NCBI RefSeq assembly: GCF_001570585.1
Contig: NZ_BBXF01000002.1
Coordinates: forward strand, 496,001-560,000
Length of the DNA: 64,000 nt
Direction of reading: 5' to 3'
From: Herbidospora daliensis
GTDB lineage: Bacteria > Actinomycetota > Actinomycetes > Streptosporangiales > Streptosporangiaceae
Part shown: positions 47,254-56,203 of the stretch, in pieces
Layout: each line of letters starts with the position of its first letter
Position numbering within the stretch: the stretch's first letter is position 1
Notes under the pieces: generated by a model
What the model saw: the letters and a program-made list of their open reading frames with translations, nothing else
What the model was told of the DNA's origin: nothing
Database searches by the model: none
Program-made: the position numbers and the translations under genes

Positions 47254-50200
47254 GTGGAATTCAGGGTGCTGGGGCCGCTTTCGGTGACCCGTGACGGAAC
47301 TACCGCTCCCGTCACCGGTGCGCCGAAATACCTGCTGCTGCTGGCCGCGCTGCTGTCGAAGGCGGGCCGGCCGGTCACGATCGACTGGCTCATCACGGCC
47401 GTCTGGGGCGACCGTCCCCCGGCCTCGGCCCGGCGCAACGTCCAGCTCTACGTCCATCAGCTGCGCCGCGCGTTCGGCGCCGACCTGGTGGCCGGACGGC
47501 CCGGCGGCGGCTACGCGATCCACCCGCCCGGCCTCGACGCGACCCGGTTCGACGAACTGGCCGGGCAGGGCGCCGAGGCGCTGCGGGCGGGCGAACTGGA
47601 AGCCGCCCGCGACCTGCTCAAGGAGGCGCTCGGCCTCTGGCGGGGACCGGCGTTCGCCGAGTTCCTCGACGCGCCGCCGCTCGCCGAGGAGGCCCGGCGG
47701 CTGGAGGAGGCCCGGCTGGCGGCGGCCGAGCAGCTGGCCGAGGCGGAGCTCGGGCTCGGCCGGCCCGCCGAGGTCGTCGCCGAGCTGACCGCGCTGACCA
47801 GGGAACACCCGTTCCGAGAGAGCCTGCGCCGGCAGCTCATGCTGGCCCTCTACCGGTCGGGGCGGCAGGCCGAGGCGCTGGAGGTGTTCCGGGAGACCCG
47901 CGAGCAGCTCGACCACCAGCTCGGCATCGAGCCCGGCCCGGAGTTGCGGCGGCTCCACGAGGCCATGCTCCGGGGCGACGACGATCTGCTGCCGCAGGTG
48001 CGCCGCGCGGTGTCCGACGTGTGCCCGTACCGGGGACTGACGGCCTTTCAACCCGAAGACCACGAGTGGTTCTTCGGACGGTCGGAGCCGGCCGCCCGGC
48101 TGCGCGAGCTCGTCGAGACCCGGCCGGTCGTGGGCGTCTACGGCGCGTCGGGCAGCGGCAAGTCGTCGTTGTTGCGGGCCGGGCTGCTCGGGAGCTGGCC
48201 GGGGGAGGCGCTGATCATGACGCCGGGGGCCTTCCCGCTGGAGAGCCTCGCGAAGATCGGCGACGAGCCGCTGGTCGTGGTCGACCAGTTCGAGGAGGTC
48301 TTCACCCTCTGCGCCGACGAGGAGGAACGCCGTGCGTTCGTGGCGGCCCTGCTCGACCTCGACGCGCGCCTGGTGCTGGGCGTGCGGGCCGACTTCCTGG
48401 CCCATCTGACCCGGTTCCCCGGCCTGGCCGACGCGATCGGCGCCGCCCAGCTCCTCGTCGGCCCGCTGCCCCCGGCCGGGCTGCGCGAGATCGTCACCGG
48501 CCCGGCCGAGCTCGCCGGGCTGGCGGTCGACCCCGACCTGCCCGCCACGCTGGTCGCCGACGCGGCCGGGGAGCCCGGCAGCCTGCCCCTGGTCTCGCAC
48601 GCCCTGATGGAGACCTGGCGCAACCGCGAGGGCGCCCGGCTCACGCTGGCCGGATATCAGGCGGCGGGCGGGGTGCGAGGGGCCATCGCGCAGAGCGCGG
48701 AACGCGTATTCGGCGAGCTCTCCCCCGCCGAACAGGACGCCGCCCGGCGCGTCTTCCTGCGGCTGACCGCCCTCGGCGACGGCACCGAGGACACCCGGCG
48801 GCCGATCCTGCGCGAAGAGCTGACCGGGGTGGCCGGGCCGGAGGTGCTCGCCCGGGTGCTCGACCGGCTGGCCGCCGCCCGGCTGGTCGTCCTGGCCGAG
48901 GGGAGCGTCGACGTCGCCCACGAGGCGCTGATCCGCGCCTGGCCCCGATTACACGGCTGGCTCACCGACGACCGCGAGAGCCTGTTCGTGCACCGCCGCC
49001 TCACCGAAGCCGCCCACACCTGGGCCGACCTCGGCCGCGATCCGGGCGCCCTCTACCGAGGTGTACGTCTCCTCGCGGCCCGCACCTGGGCCGGCGATCA
49101 CCCTCACGACCTCAACGACGTCGAGTCGGCGTTCCTGGCCGCCAGCCACGACCAGGAGAGGCGGGGCGCCCGCCGGCTGCACCGCCTGCTCGCCACGCTG
49201 GTGGTGCTCTTCCTGCTCGCGGTGACCGGCGGCGTGGTGGCGCTCGAAGAGGCCGCAGAGGCCGGGTTCCAGCAGCTCACCGCGACCGCCCGCCAGGTCT
49301 CGCTGCTGGCTCGGTCGTTGCTCGCCACCGATCCCGACCTCGCGGGGCTGCTCGCGGTGGCGGCGTACCGGCTCGATCCCGAGGCGGAGACCAGGGGCGG
49401 CCTGGAGAGCGTGGCGGCGGCGGCCCGGCGGCCGATCGAGCTCAACGCCGAGGGCCCGGCGGTCTTCGGGGTCGCCTTCAGCCCCGACGGTTCCCGGCTG
49501 GCGGCGGCGGGGGAGGACGGCTCGATCACCCTGTGGGACCCGCGCAGGAAGGCGCTGATCGCCCGGTTCGCCGAACCCGGCGGCGGCCACGGCCGGGCGG
49601 TCGCGTTCAGCCGCGACGGGCGCTACCTCGCCTCCATCGTGCGCACCCCCGCCCTCCTGGCCTCGCCGGGGGTGGTCGTGGTGCGCGACCTGACGACCGG
49701 CGCGGAGGTCCGCCGCCTCGAACGCCCCCGGCTCACCGACGCGCTCGCCTTCGACGGCGACCGGCTCGCCTTCGCCGACGGCGTGAACGTGGAGCTGGCC
49801 GGAGACGTCCCGCGCATCCTCAAGGGCCATGAGGCCGAGCTCGCCGCCCTGGCCTTCAGCCCCGACGGGAAGGTGCTGGTCAGCGGGGCCGACCACCCGA
49901 TCGTCTGGGACGTCGCGTCGGGGGAGCGGGTCGGCCGGCTCGACGTCGAGAACGTCCACCGCCTGGGCTTCGACGCCGAGACCGGCACCCTGGCGACCGG
50001 CTCCGCCCACGAGGGGGTACGCCTCTGGCGGGTCACCCCCACCGAGATCACTCCCCTGGCGAGCCTGCCGGAACGCTCGCCCTACACCTGGGACATGTCG
50101 GCCCCCGCGAAGGGCCGGATCGCCGTCGCCGACGAAGACGGCCTGATCACCGTGTGGGACCTGACCCGGCTCGCGGCCGTCGCCGCCTACCAGGACCGCA

Positions 50201-51258
50201 GCCGCACCGAGGCCCTCTCGATGGCCATGAGCGCCGACGGCACGATGCTCGCCTCGGCCGGCCTGGGCCGGACCATCGTCGTCAGGCAGGACCCGGTCCC
50301 CCCGTTCACCGGCCACAGCGCGGCGGTCAACGACATCGAGGCGAGCCCCGACGGCCGCCTGATCGCCTCGGCGAGCAGCGACGAAACGGTCCGGTTGTGG
50401 GACGCGTCGGGAAAGCCCGTCGCGGTGCTGCCCGGCCATCCCGACCACGTGCGGGCCGTCGCCTTCAGCCCCGACGGCCGGTCGCTGGCCTCGGTCACCC
50501 GCGGCCACACCCTGACCCTCTGGGACCTGGAGAGCCGGCAGAAGATCGCCTCCACCGCCTACCCGGGCCTCGGGGCCTCCACCGACGTCGCCTTCCAGCC
50601 CGGCGGCGACTACGTGGCCGCCGCCGCCCTGGGCCGCTTCCGCTGGCGGACCGCCGGCCTGAAGGAGGCGCCGCTCCCCGGCCAGCTCGCCTCGGCCCTG
50701 GCCTTCAGCCCGGCCGCTCCCCTGCTGGCCTCCACGGGCCCGGCCGGCGACCTGCTCGTCTGGGACCTCGCCGCAGGCAAGGAGGCGCGCAGCCTCCGCA
50801 CCCACCAGGGTTCGATCTTGGACGTGGCCTTCGCCCCCGACGGCACGACCGTCGCCACGGCGGGCGCCGACCACACGATCCGGTTCTGGGACGTCGCGAC
50901 CGGCCGGGAGAAGGGCGCCGCCCTATCGGGCCACACCGCCCCCGTCCAGGTGCTGGCCTTCGGCCGCGACGGAAGGACCCTCGCCTCGGCCGGCGACGAC
51001 CACACGGTGATCGTGTGGGACCTGGCGTCGAAGACCGTGATCACCCGGCTGACCGGCCACACCGCGCCGATCCGCGGCCTGGCCTTCACCGCTGCGGGCG
51101 AGCTGGTCTCCGGGGGAGAGGACGGCCGTGTCATCCGCTGGTCGCTGCGCCCCGAGGCGCTGGCCGAGGCGTTGTGCCGGGAGATCGGCCGCGACCTCAC
51201 CCGGGAGGAGTGGGCCCGGCACATCCCGTCGCTGGACTACCGCCCGACCTGCGGCTGA
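47254..51258 (+). CDS. giant AfsR/SARP-like regulator with NTPase, membrane helix and WD40 domains
   Basis: Protein of about 1334 residues. Winged-helix DNA-binding domain at 1-90 (FRVLGPLSVTRDGTTAPVTG). BTAD domain at about 95-240 (DHQLGIEPGPELRRLHEAML). P-loop NTPase of the nSTAND type at about 255-620 (Walker A GASGSGKSS near 297, Walker B VVVDQFEEVF near 345). One hydrophobic helix near 645-665 (LLATLVVLFLLAVTGGVVAL). Then about 11-14 WD40 repeats from 730 to the end (VWDL, FWDV, LWDP). GTG at 47254 gives the standard SARP start; the TTG at 47215 is possible. A DNA-binding, membrane-associated, signal-sensing STAND protein. Confidence 0.88.
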   Translation: MEFRVLGPLSVTRDGTTAPVTGAPKYLLLLAALLSKAGRPVTIDWLITAVWGDRPPASARRNVQLYVHQLRRAFGADLVAGRPGGGYAIHPPGLDATRFDELAGQGAEALRAGELEAARDLLKEALGLWRGPAFAEFLDAPPLAEEARRLEEARLAAAEQLAEAELGLGRPAEVVAELTALTREHPFRESLRRQLMLALYRSGRQAEALEVFRETREQLDHQLGIEPGPELRRLHEAMLRGDDDLLPQVRRAVSDVCPYRGLTAFQPEDHEWFFGRSEPAARLRELVETRPVVGVYGASGSGKSSLLRAGLLGSWPGEALIMTPGAFPLESLAKIGDEPLVVVDQFEEVFTLCADEEERRAFVAALLDLDARLVLGVRADFLAHLTRFPGLADAIGAAQLLVGPLPPAGLREIVTGPAELAGLAVDPDLPATLVADAAGEPGSLPLVSHALMETWRNREGARLTLAGYQAAGGVRGAIAQSAERVFGELSPAEQDAARRVFLRLTALGDGTEDTRRPILREELTGVAGPEVLARVLDRLAAARLVVLAEGSVDVAHEALIRAWPRLHGWLTDDRESLFVHRRLTEAAHTWADLGRDPGALYRGVRLLAARTWAGDHPHDLNDVESAFLAASHDQERRGARRLHRLLATLVVLFLLAVTGGVVALEEAAEAGFQQLTATARQVSLLARSLLATDPDLAGLLAVAAYRLDPEAETRGGLESVAAAARRPIELNAEGPAVFGVAFSPDGSRLAAAGEDGSITLWDPRRKALIARFAEPGGGHGRAVAFSRDGRYLASIVRTPALLASPGVVVVRDLTTGAEVRRLERPRLTDALAFDGDRLAFADGVNVELAGDVPRILKGHEAELAALAFSPDGKVLVSGADHPIVWDVASGERVGRLDVENVHRLGFDAETGTLATGSAHEGVRLWRVTPTEITPLASLPERSPYTWDMSAPAKGRIAVADEDGLITVWDLTRLAAVAAYQDRSRTEALSMAMSADGTMLASAGLGRTIVVRQDPVPPFTGHSAAVNDIEASPDGRLIASASSDETVRLWDASGKPVAVLPGHPDHVRAVAFSPDGRSLASVTRGHTLTLWDLESRQKIASTAYPGLGASTDVAFQPGGDYVAAAALGRFRWRTAGLKEAPLPGQLASALAFSPAAPLLASTGPAGDLLVWDLAAGKEARSLRTHQGSILDVAFAPDGTTVATAGADHTIRFWDVATGREKGAALSGHTAPVQVLAFGRDGRTLASAGDDHTVIVWDLASKTVITRLTGHTAPIRGLAFTAAGELVSGGEDGRVIRWSLRPEALAEALCREIGRDLTREEWARHIPSLDYRPTCG

Positions 51259-51261
51259 GCG

Positions 51262-51447
51262 TCAGGCCGGTTCTTCGGCCCAGGCCAGGACGACGAACGG
51301 CTCACGGCACGAGGGATGATGGAGGCGTCTGGTCGTCACGCGGTAGCGCGACTCCTCGACGTCGAGGATCCCGATCTCCTGCGTGATCGTCAGCAGCAGC
51401 CCGTGACACGGGCCACCGATGCAAATCGCGTTGGGCTGGGGTTTCAT
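51262..51447 (-). CDS. small conserved-looking protein of 61 residues
   Basis: ATG at 51447, reading MKPQPNAICIGGPCHGLLLT, then a stretch with EIGILDVEESRYRVTTRRLHH. It ends LAWAEEPA-stop, 3 bases past the end of the AfsR-like gene on the opposite strand. The CIGGPCHG segment looks like a genuine small fold and codon usage fits the genome. The start codon overlaps a TAGTC-N7-GACTA operator shared with the divergent PadR gene. No family named. Confidence 0.6.
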   Translation of the reverse strand: MKPQPNAICIGGPCHGLLLTITQEIGILDVEESRYRVTTRRLHHPSCREPFVVLAWAEEPA

Positions 51448-51463
51448 AGTCACATTGAGACTA
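51447..51463. promoter_or_regulatory. PadR operator, site 1
   Basis: TAGTC, 7 bases, GACTA. It lies 11 bases upstream of the PadR GTG. The identical arrangement recurs at 51973-51989 before the aldehyde dehydrogenase gene. Confidence 0.65.
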
Positions 51464-51474
51464 CGCTGTCGCCT

Positions 51475-51975
51475 GTGAACAACTCCGAGTGGGTGGTCCT
51501 CTGCCTCCTCGCGCACGAACCCGCCCACGGTTTCGCCCTCGCCCGCCTCACCGCGCCCGAGGGACCCGTCGGCCGGGTGCTGCCGATCCCGCGGCCCCTC
51601 GTCTACCGCGCCCTCGACGGGCTGGTGGCCCGCGGCCTGGCCGAGCAGGCCGGCGTCGAACCCGGCCGGGGACCGGCCCGCCGACCGTTCCGCGTCACCC
51701 CCGCCGGGGCGGCCCGCGCCGCCGAGTGGCTGGCCACGCCGGTGGTCAGGGTCAGGGAGATCCGGACCGAGTTCCTGGTGAAACTCGCGTTGCTCCAGTG
51801 GGCCGGAACGGACCCCCGGAACCTGCTCGCGGCCCAGGCCGAAACATTGCGGCCCATCGTGGCACACCGCCTCGACCTGCGGGAATCCGCCCAGGGTCTG
51901 GAACAGGCCGTCGCGGCGTGGCGATATGAGACGGCCGTAGCAGCGCTGAAACTTGCGGAGTCCACTACCGAGTAG
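51475..51975 (+). CDS. PadR-family regulator (aldehyde dehydrogenase module)
   Basis: Protein of 166 residues. Winged helix WVVLCLLAHEPAHGFALARL, then PLVYRALDGLVARGLAEQ, then a C-terminal helical region. GTG at 51475 was chosen because the domain begins there. Its stop overlaps the first bases of a second copy of its likely operator. Presumed regulator of itself, the 61-residue neighbour and the aldehyde dehydrogenase. Confidence 0.85.
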   Translation: MNNSEWVVLCLLAHEPAHGFALARLTAPEGPVGRVLPIPRPLVYRALDGLVARGLAEQAGVEPGRGPARRPFRVTPAGAARAAEWLATPVVRVREIRTEFLVKLALLQWAGTDPRNLLAAQAETLRPIVAHRLDLRESAQGLEQAVAAWRYETAVAALKLAESTTE

Positions 51976-51989
51976 TCAGATGGTGACTA
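51973..51989. promoter_or_regulatory. PadR operator, site 2
   Basis: TAGTC, 7 bases, GACTA, 27 bases upstream of the aldehyde dehydrogenase ATG. Same half-sites and spacing as site 1. Confidence 0.65.
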
Positions 51990-52016
51990 CGTCTAGTAGG
52001 AAGGGAACCGACGCTG

Positions 52017-53513
52017 ATGACGGTCACCCTGGAAAAGAGCGTTCAGGACTTCATCTCGACCCCACGCCAGCTGTTCATCGGCGGCCAGTGGGTCGACGCC
52101 GCCTCCGGACGCACCTTCGCGACCCCCAACCCCGCCACCGGCGACACGCTCGCCCACATCGCCGAAGCCGACAGGGAAGACGTCGACCGGGCCGTACGCG
52201 CCGCCCGGACCGCCTTCGAGGAAGGCCCCTGGTCCCGCATGACCGCCTCCGAGCGGGGCCGGATCATCTGGCGCATCGGCGACCTGATCGAGCAGTACGG
52301 CGACGAGCTCGCCCAGCTGGAATCGCTCGACAACGGCAAGCCCTACGCCGTCGCCCGCGCCGCCGACATCCCCCTCGCGGCCGAGCTGTTCCGCTACATG
52401 GCCGGGTGGGCCACCAAGATCGAGGGCAACACGATCAGCCTCTCCGTGCCCTACATGCCGGGGTCGGAGTTCCACGCGTACACCCTCAGAGAGCCGATCG
52501 GCGTGGTGGCGCAGATCATCCCCTGGAACTTCCCGCTGCTGATGGCGGCCTGGAAGCTCGGGCCCGCGCTCACCACCGGCAACACGGTCATCCTCAAGCC
52601 CGCCGAGCAGACGCCGCTGTCCGCTCTCCGGCTGGCCGAGATCATGGCCGAGGCGGGCCTGCCCGAGGGCGTGGTCAACGTGCTGCCCGGCTACGGCGAG
52701 ACCGCCGGGGCCGCGCTGGCCGCCCACGACGGGGTCGACAAGGTCGCCTTCACCGGCTCGACCGAGGTCGGCAAGCTGATCGTGCAGGCCGCCGCGGGCA
52801 ACCTGAAGAAGGTCAGCCTCGAACTCGGCGGCAAGAGCCCCAACGTCGTCTTCGACGACGTCGACCCGGCCCTGGCCATCCCCGGCGCGGCCAACGCGAT
52901 CTTCTTCAACCACGGCCAGTGCTGTGTCGCCGGGTCGCGGCTGTTCGTCCACGAGAGCCGCTTCGACGAGGTGGTCGGCGGGGTCGCCGACATCGCCCGC
53001 GGCATCAAGCTCGGCTCGGGCCTCGACCCCGACACCCAGATGGGCCCGCTGGTCTCCGACGAGCAGTTCCGCCGGGTCACCGGCTTCCTGGAGTCGGGCC
53101 GCGCCGAGGGCGCCCGGACCGTCGCGGGTGGTCAGCGCCACGGCGACAAGGGCTACTTCGTGCAGCCGACCGTGATCACCGACACCACGCCCGACATGTC
53201 GATCGTGCGTGAGGAGATCTTCGGGCCGGTCGTGGTCGCCTCGCCGTTCTCCTCGCTCGACCAGCTCGCCGCCCAGGCCAACGACACCGCCTACGGCCTC
53301 GGCGCCGGCATCTGGACCCGCGACGTCAACAAGGCCCACGCGCTGGCCAAGCGCCTGCGCGCCGGCACGGTCTGGATCAACTGCTACAACGTCTTCGACG
53401 CCGCCCTGCCGTTCGGCGGCTACAAGCAGAGCGGCTGGGGCCGCGAGATGGGCCACGAGGTCCTGGAGGCCTACACCGAGGTCAAGTCGGTCTGCACCCA
53501 GCTCCATCCCTGA
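52017..53513 (+). CDS. NAD(P)-dependent aldehyde dehydrogenase
   Basis: Enzyme of 498 residues. N-terminal signature PWNFPLLMAAWKLGPAL, NAD site FTGSTEVGK, catalytic Glu in LELGGKSPN (about residue 271) and nucleophilic Cys in NHGQCCVAG (about 301). The C-terminal oligomerisation strand is present. Oxidises an aldehyde to the acid. The specific substrate is unknown; a phenylacetaldehyde or betaine aldehyde-type activity is possible by family breadth. Start ATG at 52017 after GGAAGGG. Confidence 0.95.
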   Translation: MTVTLEKSVQDFISTPRQLFIGGQWVDAASGRTFATPNPATGDTLAHIAEADREDVDRAVRAARTAFEEGPWSRMTASERGRIIWRIGDLIEQYGDELAQLESLDNGKPYAVARAADIPLAAELFRYMAGWATKIEGNTISLSVPYMPGSEFHAYTLREPIGVVAQIIPWNFPLLMAAWKLGPALTTGNTVILKPAEQTPLSALRLAEIMAEAGLPEGVVNVLPGYGETAGAALAAHDGVDKVAFTGSTEVGKLIVQAAAGNLKKVSLELGGKSPNVVFDDVDPALAIPGAANAIFFNHGQCCVAGSRLFVHESRFDEVVGGVADIARGIKLGSGLDPDTQMGPLVSDEQFRRVTGFLESGRAEGARTVAGGQRHGDKGYFVQPTVITDTTPDMSIVREEIFGPVVVASPFSSLDQLAAQANDTAYGLGAGIWTRDVNKAHALAKRLRAGTVWINCYNVFDAALPFGGYKQSGWGREMGHEVLEAYTEVKSVCTQLHP

Positions 53514-53528
53514 GTTTCGCTGACGATC

Positions 53529-53558
53529 AGCCGCAGTGTGCCCCCGCGCACTGCGGCT
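53529..53558 (+). terminator. terminator after the aldehyde dehydrogenase gene
   Basis: AGCCGCAGTG / CACTGCGGCT perfect 10-bp stem, 10-base loop, 16 bases after the stop. Confidence 0.78.
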
Positions 53559-53656
53559 GTCGTTTGAAGATCTGATCACATGTGTAAACCGAGCGTCACG
53601 TGGCTATCTACTCTCCGTAATCATCGCAGGTCATTTGTGCTGCGGAGAGGTGTTGA

Positions 53657-54742
53657 ATGGTCATGTCCGTATGGCTCGAGGCGGTGTTGATCGCGGTGGC
53701 CACGCTCGCCGGGTCATGGCTGGCCCGGCGGAGTTCTGCCAAAGTGAGCGTCGGTCTGGCGATCGCGTCGGCGTTGATGCTGGTCACCGCGCTGGGCGAG
53801 ATCCTGCCCGAAGCGGTCGACGACGCGATCGAACAGAACGTGCCCCTGTGGGCGCTCGGTGTGTCGATCGTCCTCGGTTTCGCCGTGATCACCTATTTCA
53901 CCCGTGAGGGCTGCGCCCACGAACACACCAAGGAGGCCGCCCGGCACGCCGCCGGGGTGCATCGCAGAGTGAAGGCCGTCGCCACGGCGGCCCTGTTCGG
54001 CGGCACCGGCACCGCCGTCGCGCTGGCCATCCACCGGGCGATCGAGGGCGCCAGCCTCACGTTGTCGGGCGCCTCCCTGGTGGTGCTGCTGGCGTTGCTC
54101 GTCCACTCGGTCAGCGAGGGGCTGGCGCTCACCGCCATGCTCGACCTGGCCGGGCGGAAGATCGCCTTCTGGATGGTGCTGGCCTGCCTCAGCCCGGTCG
54201 CCGGCATCCTCATCGCCGAGATGAGCCCGATCCCCCCGCAGGCCACCCCGATCCTGCTGGGCACCATCGCCGGGGTGCTGCTGCGCACCGCCCTGGTCGG
54301 CTTCCGCCTGGCGGGCGGCGAGACCGGGCGGTTGCCCCGGCGGGCGGCGGTGGCCGCCGGAGGCGTCGCCGCGGCCCTGGCCACCACCCTGGCCGTCGCC
54401 CAGTGGATGCCCGTCTCCGCCGGCGAGACCACCACACCGGTGGCCGCCATGATCCGGCGGCCGGTGGCGATCCCGCTGCCGCTCCCCGAACCCGCCCCGG
54501 CGTTCACCCCGAAAGACCGCTCCCAGCTGCGCTGGGCGCTGACCACCGGACGCCTGAGCCTGGCCGAGATCCTCGCCCGCACCGACCGGCTGACCAGACA
54601 GACCTCGATCTGGTGGTTGCTCCGGGGCCGGCTGGCCGGGCGGGACATGGACGCCCACGGCATCCCCGAGTCGTCCACGGTGGGCGACCTGACCCTGCCC
54701 CAGCGTGACTATCTGGTAGACGCGGTAGCGAGAAAGGGCTGA
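53657..54742 (+). CDS. ZIP-type metal transporter with C-terminal IHF-like domain
   Basis: Protein of 361 residues. Eight-helix ZIP-like core at about 1-255 with metal-site helices HRAIEGASLT (near 132) and HSVSEGLALT (near 154). Residues about 285-361, after a Pro-rich linker, read RSQLRWALTTGRLSLAEIL and later GIPESSTVGDLTLPQR. This strongly recalls the actinobacterial IHF-like (mIHF) helix-hairpin-DNA-binding module, a very unusual attachment for a transporter. ATG at 53657, GGAGAGG upstream. The IHF-like call is by eye. Confidence 0.8.
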   Translation: MVMSVWLEAVLIAVATLAGSWLARRSSAKVSVGLAIASALMLVTALGEILPEAVDDAIEQNVPLWALGVSIVLGFAVITYFTREGCAHEHTKEAARHAAGVHRRVKAVATAALFGGTGTAVALAIHRAIEGASLTLSGASLVVLLALLVHSVSEGLALTAMLDLAGRKIAFWMVLACLSPVAGILIAEMSPIPPQATPILLGTIAGVLLRTALVGFRLAGGETGRLPRRAAVAAGGVAAALATTLAVAQWMPVSAGETTTPVAAMIRRPVAIPLPLPEPAPAFTPKDRSQLRWALTTGRLSLAEILARTDRLTRQTSIWWLLRGRLAGRDMDAHGIPESSTVGDLTLPQRDYLVDAVARKG

Positions 54743-54748
54743 CCCGAC

Positions 54749-55072
54749 ATGGTGCTGACACCGGAGGACGTACGGACCAAGGTGTTCACGACCGGACGAC
54801 TGCGTGAGGGATACGACCTGGCCGAGGTCGACGTGTTCCTCAACGAGGTGGAGAGCAGCCTGCGCTGGCTGCACCAGGAGAACGAGCGGCTGTCCGCGAT
54901 GGTGACGGTCGATCCCGCCAAGGTGATGGCGGCGGCGGAGAACCGGGAGCGGCGGGCCGAGGAGTTGTTGCGGGCCGCGGCGGAACTACTGGGAGAGGTC
55001 GGGTCGGGCCTGGAACATCAGGCCGTCCGCGTACACGAGCTGATCAGGGAGGTGGCGACTTTCACAGGGTGA
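54749..55072 (+). CDS. DivIVA-domain protein
   Basis: Protein of 107 residues starting LTPEDVRTKVFTTGRLREGY, then DLAEVDVFLNEVE, the N-terminal lipid-binding DivIVA domain. A coiled coil follows (LHQENERLSAMV). Short for DivIVA; probably a membrane-curvature-associated accessory. Its start is 6 bases past the transporter stop, and its 3' end overlaps the convergent dehydrogenase gene by 11 bases. Confidence 0.87.
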   Translation: MVLTPEDVRTKVFTTGRLREGYDLAEVDVFLNEVESSLRWLHQENERLSAMVTVDPAKVMAAAENRERRAEELLRAAAELLGEVGSGLEHQAVRVHELIREVATFTG

Positions 55073-55997
55073 TGACGCTCTTCCCCTTCGCTCGGCCGGC
55101 CATGACGTGGGCGATGGCCTCCTTCGTCTCGCTCAGCGGGAAGGTCCGGTCGAGCGCGGGGACCAGCGTGCCGTCGGCGAGCCGTTCGCCCAGTTCCTCG
55201 AACTCCCGCGTGGTCGGGAACACGAACAGCATCACGATCTGCTGGCGGATGAACGGGTTGAGCAGCATCGCGCGCAGGGTCCGGCCGATGCCGATCACCT
55301 TCCCCTTCGGCTTCCCGCCGAGGAGGATCAGCTTCCCGTTCGGGGTGAGCCGGCGGCGCAGCACGTTGATGTCGCGGCCCCCGTAGACGTCGTAGATCAC
55401 GTCGTAGCGGCCGGTGCCGAGGTCGTCCTTGGTGTAGTCGACGACGTGGGCGGCGCCGAGCTTGCGGACCAGGTCGGCTTTCGCGCCGCTGCACACGGCG
55501 GTGACCTCGCCCTCGTGGAGCTGCACCAGGAACGTTCCCACGCCGCCGCCGGCCCCCACGACCAGCGCCTTCTTGCCGGGGCCCGCAGTCTTGACGCCGC
55601 GCAGCGCGGTGGTCGCCGAGGTGGGCACGGCCGCGGCCTGTTCCCAGCTGACGTTGGGCGGCTTGTGGGCCAGCAGGCCCTCCTTGGCGACGACGAACTC
55701 GGCGAAGCTGCCCTCGGAGGCGCCGAAGACCTCGTCGCCGACCTTCAGGCGGGTGACCTTCGCGCCGACCTTCTCGACCACCCCGGCGACGTCGCCGCCG
55801 GCGACGGGCTGGTTGGGCCGGGAGAACCCGAAGCCCATGAACCTGACCAGATACGGGATCCCGACCATCCGGTAGTAGGCGCCGGGGTCGACCCCGGCGG
55901 CCTTGACGCGGATCAGCACCTCGTCGTCCTTGACGGCGGGGACGGGCAGTTCGGCCAGCTCTAAGTGGCCGTAGGTCCTGTGCACCATGGCTTTCAC
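55062..55997 (-). CDS. NAD(P)-dependent quinone-oxidoreductase-like MDR enzyme
   Basis: Zinc-independent medium-chain dehydrogenase of 311 residues. Cofactor motif VVGAGGGVGTFLVQL (near residue 145). No catalytic zinc cysteines. Typical substrates are quinones or enones. The GTG at 55997 overlaps the stop of the XRE gene by 4 bases, so it is the third gene of a membrane protein-XRE-dehydrogenase operon. Confidence 0.88.
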   Translation of the reverse strand: MKAMVHRTYGHLELAELPVPAVKDDEVLIRVKAAGVDPGAYYRMVGIPYLVRFMGFGFSRPNQPVAGGDVAGVVEKVGAKVTRLKVGDEVFGASEGSFAEFVVAKEGLLAHKPPNVSWEQAAAVPTSATTALRGVKTAGPGKKALVVGAGGGVGTFLVQLHEGEVTAVCSGAKADLVRKLGAAHVVDYTKDDLGTGRYDVIYDVYGGRDINVLRRRLTPNGKLILLGGKPKGKVIGIGRTLRAMLLNPFIRQQIVMLFVFPTTREFEELGERLADGTLVPALDRTFPLSETKEAIAHVMAGRAKGKSVITL

Positions 55998-56203
55998 GGG
56001 TACTGGAACACCTCTTCCAAGGAGACGTCGAAAACGCGGGCGATCTGGAAGGCCATCTCCAGCGAGGGCGAGTAGCGGCCGGCCTCGATGGCGATGACGG
56101 TCTGACGGGTGACGCCGAGCCGGTCGGCGAGCTCCGCCTGGGTCATCTCCCCGTTGGCGAAGCGCAGCGCCCGGATCGTGTTGGTGACCTTCGTGGGCTT
56201 CAC
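55994..56203 (-). CDS. small XRE-family helix-turn-helix regulator
   Basis: Protein of 69 residues. Almost entirely one HTH_3 domain (MTQAELADRLGVTRQTVIAI, then GRYSPSLEMAFQIARVFDVSLEEVF). The GTG at 56203 is chosen because the domain starts here and the preceding gene ends GTGA. A longer frame exists but reads across the neighbouring gene. Compact regulators like this often pair with a small membrane protein, as here. Confidence 0.88.
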   Translation of the reverse strand: MKPTKVTNTIRALRFANGEMTQAELADRLGVTRQTVIAIEAGRYSPSLEMAFQIARVFDVSLEEVFQYP

